From the NCBI RefSeq assembly GCF_048269565.1, contig NZ_JBLXIK010000002.1, positions 248,001-312,000 of the forward strand: 64,000 bases of DNA. Reading direction: 5' to 3'. The DNA comes from Maricaulis sp048269565. Lineage in GTDB: Bacteria; Pseudomonadota; Alphaproteobacteria; Caulobacterales; Maricaulaceae. The notes under the pieces were generated by a model. The model made no database searches. It had not been told where the DNA came from and saw only the letters and a list, made by a program, of their open reading frames with translations. The translations under genes and the position numbers were made by a program. Positions 15,418 through 22,291 of this stretch are shown here, one piece after another; the stretch's first letter is position 1; each line of letters begins with the position of its first letter.

Positions 15418-16026
15418 ATGCAATTTCACGACAATTCCGACGACGTGGATTTCACACGTCTGCTCGAGGAAATCCCTCTGCTCTACAAGGCGCGCGCCTT
15501 TGCCGAGAGCCTCAACGCCAATACCTGGTTCGCCAGACTCGGCGAGCCGCTCGACCCGCGTGATCGCACCCTGGCCCGCGCCTATCTCGATGGCCTTGGC
15601 TTTCCGGAAGCCGAGCCGGCCCTGCTGTCGGACTGGAGCGAAGCGGCGACCGCCGCCGAAAGTCTCGACCGTGACCCGGTCGGCTGGGAAGCCGAGGAAA
15701 TGCTGCGGGCCGGGCTCATCAGCCGCGTCCTCGAGCGGCTCGACGAGGACGCCGTCAACGTGGCCCTGTCCCAGGTCGGCAGCAAGACACATGAATCGTC
15801 GCGCGATGCCGTTGAGGAAGCCGCCTCCATGGACGATATCGAGGACATGGAACTTGTCCACGCCGCTGCGGGCGCACTGGCGCAGGCAGCCAATGGCGCC
15901 GCACTGGTCATCCTGGCCGAGGCCGAGGACGATGAGCCGCCACACCCCTTCCTCGCACGCTGGCGCCTGTTCGCCCGCGGCCGCTGGCCGGTCGGTCTGG
16001 CCGGTGCCAGCTATAATATTCTCTGA
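15418..16026 (+). CDS. conserved hypothetical protein
   Basis: 202-aa soluble protein, acidic and mostly helical, no recognised domain. The N-terminal half has a regular helical look (DVDFTRLLEEIPLLYKARAFAESL) with WFARLGEPLDPRDRTLARAYLDGLG; the second half is alanine/glutamate rich (DAVEEAASMDDIEDMELVHAAAGALAQAA) and ends in RWRLFARGRWPVGLAGASYNIL. It sits between the sRNA terminator and xthA, 24 bp before xthA on the same strand. A longer ORF in another frame over the same DNA (15290-16054) has poor composition and is rejected. No function can be assigned. Confidence 0.75.
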   Translation: MQFHDNSDDVDFTRLLEEIPLLYKARAFAESLNANTWFARLGEPLDPRDRTLARAYLDGLGFPEAEPALLSDWSEAATAAESLDRDPVGWEAEEMLRAGLISRVLERLDEDAVNVALSQVGSKTHESSRDAVEEAASMDDIEDMELVHAAAGALAQAANGAALVILAEAEDDEPPHPFLARWRLFARGRWPVGLAGASYNIL

Positions 16027-16050
16027 TCGTCGGGACGAAAGAACACAGCC

Positions 16051-16863
16051 ATGAGCGGTATTTCCATTGCCACCTGGAACATCAATTCCGTGCGCCTGCG
16101 CGCGCCCAGCGTGGCGGCCTGGGTGGCAGAGGCCGATCCCGACATTTTGTGCCTGCAAGAGATCAAATGCCTGAGCGAGCAATTCCCGGAAGAGGCCTTT
16201 CGGGAAATGGGGTTCCGGCATTTTCACATCCGCGGGCAGAAGGGCATGCACGGGGTTGCGATCGCCTCGAAACTGCCGCTTGAGGATTTGCCCGACGAGG
16301 ATCTGTGTCCAAGGTCAGAGGCGCGGCATCAGCGCGTTGGCGTCGCCGGTTTTGAACTGCACAATTTCTACATCCCGGCCGGTGGCGACGAGCCGGACCC
16401 GGCGATCAATCCGCGTTTCGCCCACAAGATGGAATTCCTCGACAAGCTCGAGGCCTATTTTACCCGGCGCGCGACAGAAAAGACTCCGCTCATCCTGGTC
16501 GGCGATTTCAACATCGCGCCCTATGAGCATGACGTCTGGTCACACAAGCAATTGCTCAAGGTCGTCAGCCACACCCCGGGCGAAGTGGATGCACTGGAAC
16601 GGATCCGGCTTGCCGGCCAGTTCAGCGATGTCGCCCGTGAACTGATCCCGCTGGACGAGAAAATCTACACCTGGTGGAGCTATCGCGCGAAAGACTGGAA
16701 GGCTGCGAATCGAGGCCGCCGTCTCGACCATATCTGGGTCTCTCCGGAGCTGCACGACCAGGCCGTCGCCGGTGGCCGCGAGGCGCTCAGGGTCTGGGAT
16801 CATGTCCGCAGCTGGGAAAAGCCGTCCGACCATGCTCCTGTCGTGCTGACATTGCAGGCCTAG
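16051..16863 (+). CDS. xthA: exodeoxyribonuclease III (AP endonuclease)
   Basis: 270-aa Mg-dependent base-excision repair nuclease of the ExoIII/APE1 family. Motifs in order: TWNINSVRLRAP near the start, the metal-ligand glutamate in CLQEIK, the catalytic region YIPAGG and GDFNIAP, and the C-terminal RLDHIWVS and SDHAPVV with the catalytic Asp-His pair. Normal length for the family. It is convergent with cenR; only 28 bp separate the stops. Confidence 0.93.
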   Translation: MSGISIATWNINSVRLRAPSVAAWVAEADPDILCLQEIKCLSEQFPEEAFREMGFRHFHIRGQKGMHGVAIASKLPLEDLPDEDLCPRSEARHQRVGVAGFELHNFYIPAGGDEPDPAINPRFAHKMEFLDKLEAYFTRRATEKTPLILVGDFNIAPYEHDVWSHKQLLKVVSHTPGEVDALERIRLAGQFSDVARELIPLDEKIYTWWSYRAKDWKAANRGRRLDHIWVSPELHDQAVAGGREALRVWDHVRSWEKPSDHAPVVLTLQA

Positions 16864-16891
16864 ACCTTGTCACACCGGCGAGGCCCGCCGT

Positions 16892-17578
16892 TCAGTGGGC
16901 CAGCCGGTAACCGCCGCTCTCGGTGACAAGCAGGCGTGCGTGCGAGGGATCAGGTTCAATCTTCTGGCGCAGCCGGTAGATATGGGTTTCCAGCGTGTGG
17001 GTGGTGACCGCCGGATTATAGCCCCAGACCTCGTGCAACAGCTCCTCGCGCGGCACAGCCTTGGCGCCGGCGCGATAGAGGTATTTGAGGATATTGGTCT
17101 CTTTCTCCGTCAGCCGGACTTTTTTCTGGTCCGCCGTCAGCAAGAGCTTCATCGCCGGGCGGAACTCGTACGGGCCGACCTGGAAGACAGCGTCCTCGCT
17201 CTGCTCGTGACTGCGCAGATGCGCCCGCACCCGCGCCAGCAGTACGGAAAACTTGAAGGGTTTGGTGACGTAGTCATTGGCACCCGATTCGAGGCCAAGA
17301 ATCTGGTCGGAATCGGTATTCTGACCGGTGAGCATCACGATTGGCGCCGTGATACCGTTCTTGCGCATCAGACGGCAGGCATCGCGGCCATCCATATCGG
17401 GCAGATCGACATCCAGAAGGATCAGGTCCGCCCGCTGGTCACGCGCCACCGACATGCCCGCGCCGGCGGAACCGGCCGCCAGGGTCTGGAATTCCTCGTG
17501 CAAATCGAATTGTTCGACCAAGGCTTCGCGCAGATCATCGTCGTCATCGATGATCAGGATTGATTTCTTTGAGCTCAT
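16892..17578 (-). CDS. cenR: response regulator, CenR-like
   Basis: 228-aa OmpR-type regulator. The receiver domain (1-120) has the acidic pocket LIIDDDDDLRE, the phosphoacceptor D56 in LLDVDLPDMDG, and the lysine in YVTKPF. The winged-helix output domain (about 135-228) has the usual LTEKETNILKYLYR, TTHTLETHIYRLRQKIEPDP and the final TESGGYRL. Sequence and presence beside xthA match Caulobacter CenR, an essential envelope regulator working with the kinase CenK; the kinase is not in this window. The open frame extends upstream to 17680, but the ATG at 17578 (MSSKKS) is the natural start. A split inverted repeat lies in its promoter region. Confidence 0.8.
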   Translation of the reverse strand: MSSKKSILIIDDDDDLREALVEQFDLHEEFQTLAAGSAGAGMSVARDQRADLILLDVDLPDMDGRDACRLMRKNGITAPIVMLTGQNTDSDQILGLESGANDYVTKPFKFSVLLARVRAHLRSHEQSEDAVFQVGPYEFRPAMKLLLTADQKKVRLTEKETNILKYLYRAGAKAVPREELLHEVWGYNPAVTTHTLETHIYRLRQKIEPDPSHARLLVTESGGYRLAH

Positions 17579-17601
17579 ATCGCCGATCATGCCGATTTCG
17601 C

Positions 17602-17678
17602 GACACAAGGCAAATACTACCGGCCGGCAAGGGTAACCGGGCAATTTTTGCCGGGTTCGCTGTGGCAGGCCTTGTGTC
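17602..17678. promoter_or_regulatory. split inverted repeat in cenR/ykuD divergent region
   Basis: GACACAAGGC (17602-17611) and its exact complement GCCTTGTGTC (17669-17678), 57 bp apart, flank a smaller near-palindrome (CCGGGCAA...TTGCCGGG). The arrangement lies upstream of cenR and could bind a dimer on each arm or form a loop. Confidence 0.4.
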
Positions 17679-17837
17679 AAACGCTTGATTTATGGCCCGA
17701 AAATTGCTTCTACAGGCGGGAGTCCGGTCTCCGGACACCCAGCCGTGGTGGGGAAGGCGAAGGGGACGCCAGACATGGCTTCATGCCATGAAACAGGCGT
17801 CCCTCGCCGACCATCCGGCAATGCCCAGGTTGTTGTC

Positions 17838-18341
17838 ATGGACTGGATCGTTTCCGCATCAGGCTCGCTGGAGCTGGACGGTCAGCGCGTCCGCGCCGCC
17901 CTCGGCCGCTCCGGCATATGTGCCGCAAACCTCAAGCAGGAAGGCGATGGCGCCACACCCACGGGCCGTTATCGCCTGCGCCGCGTGCTGTACCGGTCCG
18001 ACCGCATGCCGGTGCCCGGGACAGATTTGCCCTGCCGGGAAATCCACGCTGATGATGGCTGGTGCGACGATCCCGCCGACCCGGCCTATAACCGCCCGGT
18101 CCGACTGCCTTATCCGGCGTCGCATGAAACACTTTTGCGTGAGGACGGCCTCTACGACCTGGTCCTGGTGCTGGGCCATAATGACGATCCGCCCGTTCCC
18201 GGTGCCGGATCGGCGATCTTCCTGCACTGCAAGCGCGGGGATTATGAACCGACCGAGGGCTGTGTTGCACTCGACCCGACCGATGTGAAACGCTTGCTGG
18301 CCCTGGCGAAACCCGGCGACGCACTCGTAATCGAGCCCTAG
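17838..18341 (+). CDS. L,D-transpeptidase (YkuD) family protein
   Basis: 167-aa protein made of one YkuD catalytic domain. The conserved elements are the G-DGATPTGRY strand near residue 35, the histidine in VLGHND, the second histidine in IFLHCKRGD, and the catalytic cysteine in PTEGCVALDP. It lacks an obvious signal peptide when started at the ATG at 17838; the open frame continues upstream to 17685 without gaining one, so a cytosolic or atypically exported enzyme is possible. Stand-alone proteins of this YkuD subgroup are common in alphaproteobacteria, and their substrates are not settled. It is convergent with yggS (4-bp overlap of ends). Confidence 0.8.
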   Translation: MDWIVSASGSLELDGQRVRAALGRSGICAANLKQEGDGATPTGRYRLRRVLYRSDRMPVPGTDLPCREIHADDGWCDDPADPAYNRPVRLPYPASHETLLREDGLYDLVLVLGHNDDPPVPGAGSAIFLHCKRGDYEPTEGCVALDPTDVKRLLALAKPGDALVIEP

Positions 18342-19012
18342 GGCCGGTCACCGAAAAAAGCGGTGCCGATTCGCACCGAACTGGCTCCAAGCGCAATCGC
18401 GGTCTCGAAATCGGCGCTCATCCCCATCGACAGTTCGCGCAGCCCGTTCTCACGGGCGAGCTTGGCGAGCAGGGCAAAATGCAGCCCGGCCGGCTCGGCC
18501 GTCGGCGGAATACACATCAGGCCATCGATTACCAGACCATGCTCATCGCGCATGCGAGCCAGAAAGCCGGGCAGTTCGACCGGAGCGATCCCGGCCTTTT
18601 GCGGTTCTTCGCCCGTATTAACCTGGACCAGAAGCCGAGGCGTGCGACCGCTGGCCGTCATTGCGTTGCGCAGAGCAAGCGCCAGCTTATCGCGATCGAG
18701 CGTTTCGATGACATCGAACAGCTCCACGGCCTCGTGCGCCTTGTTGCTCTGCAGCGGCCCGATCAGGCGCAATTGCAGATCCGGAAAGGCGGCACGGCGG
18801 TCACCCCAGTGGGCGTAGGCCTCCTGGACACGGTTTTCACCGAAAACACGCTGACCAGCCTCGAGCGCTGCGACCAAGGCTGCGTCGGGCTGGCGTTTCG
18901 AGACGGCGACGAGGGTAATATCGGACGGATTGCGTCCGGCCTGTTGCGCGGCAGCCGCAAGCTGTGCGAGCAAGTGGGTGCGGCGTGCCGCGATATCCGG
19001 AGATTTTTCCAT
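18338..19012 (-). CDS. yggS: pyridoxal-phosphate homeostasis protein YggS
   Basis: 224-aa PLP-binding TIM-barrel protein (YBL036C/PROSC family) that controls free PLP and amino-acid balance. The cofactor lysine is in LVAVSKRQP; other marks are FGENRVQEA, LIGPLQSNK, LVQVNTGEE, GLMCIPP and the C-terminal LSMGMSADFETAI and SSVRIGTAFFG. The start is taken as ATG at 19012 (MEKSPDIAARR). Its start codon overlaps the ATG of the divergent ThiE-like gene by two bases, so the two genes cannot have conventional separate leaders. Confidence 0.92.
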   Translation of the reverse strand: MEKSPDIAARRTHLLAQLAAAAQQAGRNPSDITLVAVSKRQPDAALVAALEAGQRVFGENRVQEAYAHWGDRRAAFPDLQLRLIGPLQSNKAHEAVELFDVIETLDRDKLALALRNAMTASGRTPRLLVQVNTGEEPQKAGIAPVELPGFLARMRDEHGLVIDGLMCIPPTAEPAGLHFALLAKLARENGLRELSMGMSADFETAIALGASSVRIGTAFFGDRP

Positions 19013-19631
19013 GACGCGGCCATATGATGCACAGCCCGGCTTGGCAAGACTGGCCAAGCGGGTTCGCGGCAGGCGGAGCTGCGATCTGCCGGCACTGTTC
19101 GCGCTGACAGACCCGGCCCGAACCCCGGACCCGATTGCCTATGCCCGGGCACTCACGCCCGGCACCGGGCTGGTCTATCGCCATTACGGAGCCGCCGACC
19201 GGTTCGAAACCGCACTGACGCTGGCCCGCATCGCGGATGAATGCGGCCTGTTGCTGTTTGTCTCCGGTGATGTCCGGCTTGCTGACCGTGTCGATGCCCA
19301 TGGCATTCACTGGCCCGAACGGATGCTGGGCGCCGCCGCCTCACGACGCATGCGCGGCGACCGGCGCCCCTTCACCGCATCCGCACATTCGGCTGCCGCC
19401 GCACAACGCGCCCGGCTGGCCGGAATAGATGCAGTGTTTTATTCGACGGTCTTTGCCAGCAAAAGTGCGACAGCCGGACGGCCGCGCGGGATATTCGCCG
19501 CGGCCGCGCTGGCACAAAGTGTGGAGATACCGCTCTTCCCGCTCGGCGGCGTCAATGCGCGCACGGGCCGTCGGCTGTGTGGATTGGGGTTTGCGGGATT
19601 GGCCTGCGTCGGCGCCTTGTCAGACGACTAG
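19011..19631 (+). CDS. ThiE/TenI-family protein
   Basis: 206-aa thiamine-phosphate-synthase-like barrel. Recognisable elements: PALFALTDPARTPDP, TGLVYRHYGAADR, GLLLFVSGDVRLADRVDAHGIHW, a middle ASAHSAAAAQRARLAGIDAVFYSTVF and the phosphate-binding FPLGGVNA. The GVHLGQ motif of authentic ThiE is replaced by GIHWPE, so catalysis is uncertain and a TenI-like regulatory role is possible. The ATG at 19011 overlaps the start codon of yggS on the other strand. Stops overlap by four bases with the ntrZ-like gene. Confidence 0.75.
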   Translation: MTRPYDAQPGLARLAKRVRGRRSCDLPALFALTDPARTPDPIAYARALTPGTGLVYRHYGAADRFETALTLARIADECGLLLFVSGDVRLADRVDAHGIHWPERMLGAAASRRMRGDRRPFTASAHSAAAAQRARLAGIDAVFYSTVFASKSATAGRPRGIFAAAALAQSVEIPLFPLGGVNARTGRRLCGLGFAGLACVGALSDD

Positions 19632-20110
19632 AAACGCAAAGCCGATTCAAACTTGATCTCGGGCTGACGTTCATCACTGTCGGTCAGGCGGAAAATCGGG
19701 TCTTCAGGCGAGATCAGGCGAACCTGGCCGCCAAGGCGGAAACGCTCGCCCAGATTGATGAATGCACCGGCGCTGAGGTCATTGACGTCGCTGCGGACAT
19801 CGGACCCATCCTGGATGCCGACACGGACGCCCCAGCGGCCGCCGGGCGATTCCCAGTCAACGGTGGTTTCCATGTCGAGACCAGGGAGCATTCGCTCATT
19901 CATCGACAGGGTGAAGGCCTCATACCAGGGCGTCTCGACGCCGGGCGCATCGGTGAGCGCACCCTGGGATGGCGCCTGAACGACCGGTTGAGCGGTGTCC
20001 GATGTGTCCTGGGCTTGGGCGGCTGGCGCAAGGCTCAGCATTGCCGTTGCGATCGAACCAGCGATCACGGTCTTGGCCAACAGGCCCCGGCAATTTCCCC
20101 ACTTGGACAT
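19628..20110 (-). CDS. NtrZ-like periplasmic regulatory protein
   Basis: 160-aa exported protein with a signal peptide ending at AQAQ (hydrophobic run VIAGSIATAMLSLAPAA). The mature part has an outer-membrane-strand-like pattern: PGGRWGVRVGIQDG, DVNDLSAGAFINLGERFRLGGQVRL and a final phenylalanine. The GRWG...D(V/L)xAGAF...RxRxGG pattern matches my memory of NtrZ, the Caulobacter periplasmic inhibitor of the kinase NtrY. That naming is from memory of the family and needs a search. It is monocistronic, next to the outer-membrane barrel gene on the same strand. Confidence 0.6.
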   Translation of the reverse strand: MSKWGNCRGLLAKTVIAGSIATAMLSLAPAAQAQDTSDTAQPVVQAPSQGALTDAPGVETPWYEAFTLSMNERMLPGLDMETTVDWESPGGRWGVRVGIQDGSDVRSDVNDLSAGAFINLGERFRLGGQVRLISPEDPIFRLTDSDERQPEIKFESALRF

Positions 20111-20213
20111 GGAACTACACTCCCTCGGTTCGTGAGACTAGCCAAAGGCAAACGACTCCCCAAGCGGATTCTGCCGAGGCCGAAAAAGAATCTCGCCAGC
20201 TGTGGCGGATATG

Positions 20214-21491
20214 TCAAAACTGCCAGCCGAGCTCGGCGAAAATAGCCGCCCCCTCGAGCCGGATTTCATCGCGCCCGGCGGGCGTCAACACCGGATCGTC
20301 GCGGGTCGAGGCCTGTACGCCGCCGCCAACCACCCAGCGCTCGCCAACGAGCCGCGAACTGCTGAGCTGGACGGTCTGCCCGTCGACGTGAACGAGGTCA
20401 TCACTGAAGCGCGCCAGTTCAAGCGAGGTCAGCCACGGGCCCTGTTCCCAGGCGGTGGAGATCGACCAGGCCTCATAGGAACCGTCCGCAGCAATGCCGT
20501 TATTGCTCCGCAGCCAGCGCGCGCCGGCACTCAGCGCTCCACGGCTCCAGGAGAAGCCCGCATCGCGAGTGCTGATACCGGAAAAGCCGGCCAGCCCCGT
20601 CGCCTCGCTGCCTTCGCTTGCCCCCAGGCTGATGGCGAAGGCGTTATCGCCGCGACGTATGTCATAGCGGGCACCGATTTCCCAGACATCATCGAACACA
20701 GGGCTGACCAGGCCGGCGGGTCCGTCGCCCCAGGCACAATGGTCAACACCGCAATCGCGCACACGGGGAGTGAAGGATGTGGCGAACCGGAAAGAGCCGA
20801 TCGTGGAGGCCTGTCCCAGCGCGATGGAGTGAAACACAAGCTTGGGCGAATAGCCCGAGCTCAGATTGATGGTCCGGGCGCCGCTCAGGCCTGTCAGATC
20901 GACACGGCCGCCGTCGGCGCGGCTCAGACGGAAGGCCGTCGGCCCGCGCTCGGCATCCAGCACCGCAGCACCAGAACCATATCCGGCGCGGAGCTCACCC
21001 CAACCGATATCCACATAACCATATCCGGACTGGAGCGCGACCCGCGTCGTGTCACTGGCACCGGCGGTTGCTGACTGGAAGCCGGAACTGCCGGCCCGGA
21101 CCGCGCGCGCGGTGCCTGCGACTAATGTGGAGGCACAATCAGCCAGGCCGGGCGGACAATCGCCAACCCGGCCACCCCAGGCCCGGCGACCGGAATCCTG
21201 CTCGACCCGGCCTCCCAGGACGAAACCCCAGCGGCGCCCTGAGTCCGTATAGGTTTCGAGCTGCAGCTCGGCATCAAGGTCAAAGAGAAAATCGGATGAT
21301 GGTGCAGCATCAATCCCGGCAAGCCAGGCACTACCGATGTCGAGCCGCAGTTCCGGCTGGAAGCCGCTGGCGGGTTGTGCGGAGCTTCGGGATGATAAAT
21401 CCGGGGATTGAGCCATCTGGGCCAAAGCCGGCGGGCCCGCGAGGCTACCGGACAAAGCGGCGACAAGTATCGCGCTGAAAGTCCGTATCAT
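20214..21491 (-). CDS. outer-membrane beta-barrel protein
   Basis: 425-aa protein with signal peptide (MIRTFSAILVAALSGSLAGPPALAQ) and many short amphipathic strands with alternating residues and glycine/aromatic girdles (WGFVLGGRVEQDS, GYGYVDIGWGELRAGYG, SGARTINLSSGYSPKLVFHS). It ends in ELGWQF, the terminal aromatic BAM signal of porins. Two pairs of cysteines lie in predicted loops (GDCPPGLADCAS; RDCGVDHCAWG). This resembles alphaproteobacterial porins of the Gram-negative porin family but the pore type is unknown. The start at 21491 is chosen over the longer frame (21659) because it begins the signal peptide. Confidence 0.75.
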   Translation of the reverse strand: MIRTFSAILVAALSGSLAGPPALAQMAQSPDLSSRSSAQPASGFQPELRLDIGSAWLAGIDAAPSSDFLFDLDAELQLETYTDSGRRWGFVLGGRVEQDSGRRAWGGRVGDCPPGLADCASTLVAGTARAVRAGSSGFQSATAGASDTTRVALQSGYGYVDIGWGELRAGYGSGAAVLDAERGPTAFRLSRADGGRVDLTGLSGARTINLSSGYSPKLVFHSIALGQASTIGSFRFATSFTPRVRDCGVDHCAWGDGPAGLVSPVFDDVWEIGARYDIRRGDNAFAISLGASEGSEATGLAGFSGISTRDAGFSWSRGALSAGARWLRSNNGIAADGSYEAWSISTAWEQGPWLTSLELARFSDDLVHVDGQTVQLSSSRLVGERWVVGGGVQASTRDDPVLTPAGRDEIRLEGAAIFAELGWQF

Positions 21492-21759
21492 ACCTCGCGG
21501 CCCCGCCGATCGGCCCCGTCCCCCCGGACGTCGCGGTGTTAATGGAGGCGACAGACCGGCTATGGTCAAGCGTCCGCCACCTTTCCGGCGAGGGTTCCTC
21601 GTCACATGTTGCAGTCTTGCCACGCTCACATGGGTGCCTTTCGGCGCTGGCGCGAGCAAGATGGCGTGTTATACACACATTCTCGATACCCCCGAGCCCA
21701 CAAGTTTCTGGTGTGAGGGAAGTGTTTTCGCCGTTTTTGCATTGAAGGAGTTACGGCAC

Positions 21760-22254
21760 ATGTCCGACAGTCGGATCCTTGGCGCGGCCCTGCTCGCCGC
21801 CCTCCTGTTTCTCCCGGCCTGCTCCACCAGCGGCAGCGAAGCCTCTCCGGAAGCTGCTTCCTCGCAGCGCTCGTCCGGTTTTCGCTTGCCGAACCCGCTG
21901 CGCAGCAATCAGCCGGTCGCGCCTGAAGGTATTGGCGTCAACGGTTATCTGTGGCGTGCCAGCCTCGACACGATCAGCTTCATGCCGCTCTCCGAGGTCG
22001 ACCCGTTCGGCGGCGTCATCATCACGGACTGGTATGCGAACCCGCAAATGACCTCCGAGCGCTTCAAGCTGACCGTCTATATCCTTGATACGCGCCTGCG
22101 TGCCGATGGCCTTGCGGTCAATGTGTTCCGCCAAGTCCGCGAGGCAGATGGTGGCTGGATCGATGCCGAGACCGACCCGCAAACCTCCTACGAAATTGAA
22201 AACGCTATCCTGACCCGGGCTCGCCAGCTCCGCATTGCGCGACTGGAAGATTAG
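21760..22254 (+). CDS. DUF3576 lipoprotein
   Basis: 164-aa lipoprotein of the DUF3576 family, found mainly in alphaproteobacteria. Lipobox LPAC follows a hydrophobic stretch (ALLAALLFLPACST). The mature domain begins GIGVNGYLWRASLDTISFMPL and includes DPFGGVIITDWY and the end ENAILTRARQLRIA. GAAGGAG precedes the ATG at 21760. It is upstream of leuS by 37 bp, an arrangement common in Caulobacterales. Function unknown; probably envelope-associated. The 268 bp between it and the divergent barrel gene contain no gene. Confidence 0.88.
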   Translation: MSDSRILGAALLAALLFLPACSTSGSEASPEAASSQRSSGFRLPNPLRSNQPVAPEGIGVNGYLWRASLDTISFMPLSEVDPFGGVIITDWYANPQMTSERFKLTVYILDTRLRADGLAVNVFRQVREADGGWIDAETDPQTSYEIENAILTRARQLRIARLED

Positions 22255-22291
22255 GGCGCCGGACAGGCGGTCGAACGCTGCGAGCAAGTCT

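Noticed and set aside
15290..16054. 254-aa plus-strand ORF overlapping the 15418 gene
   Set aside because: Rich in Arg/Pro/Ser from frame shift of a GC-rich gene; the 15418-16026 frame has natural composition and start.
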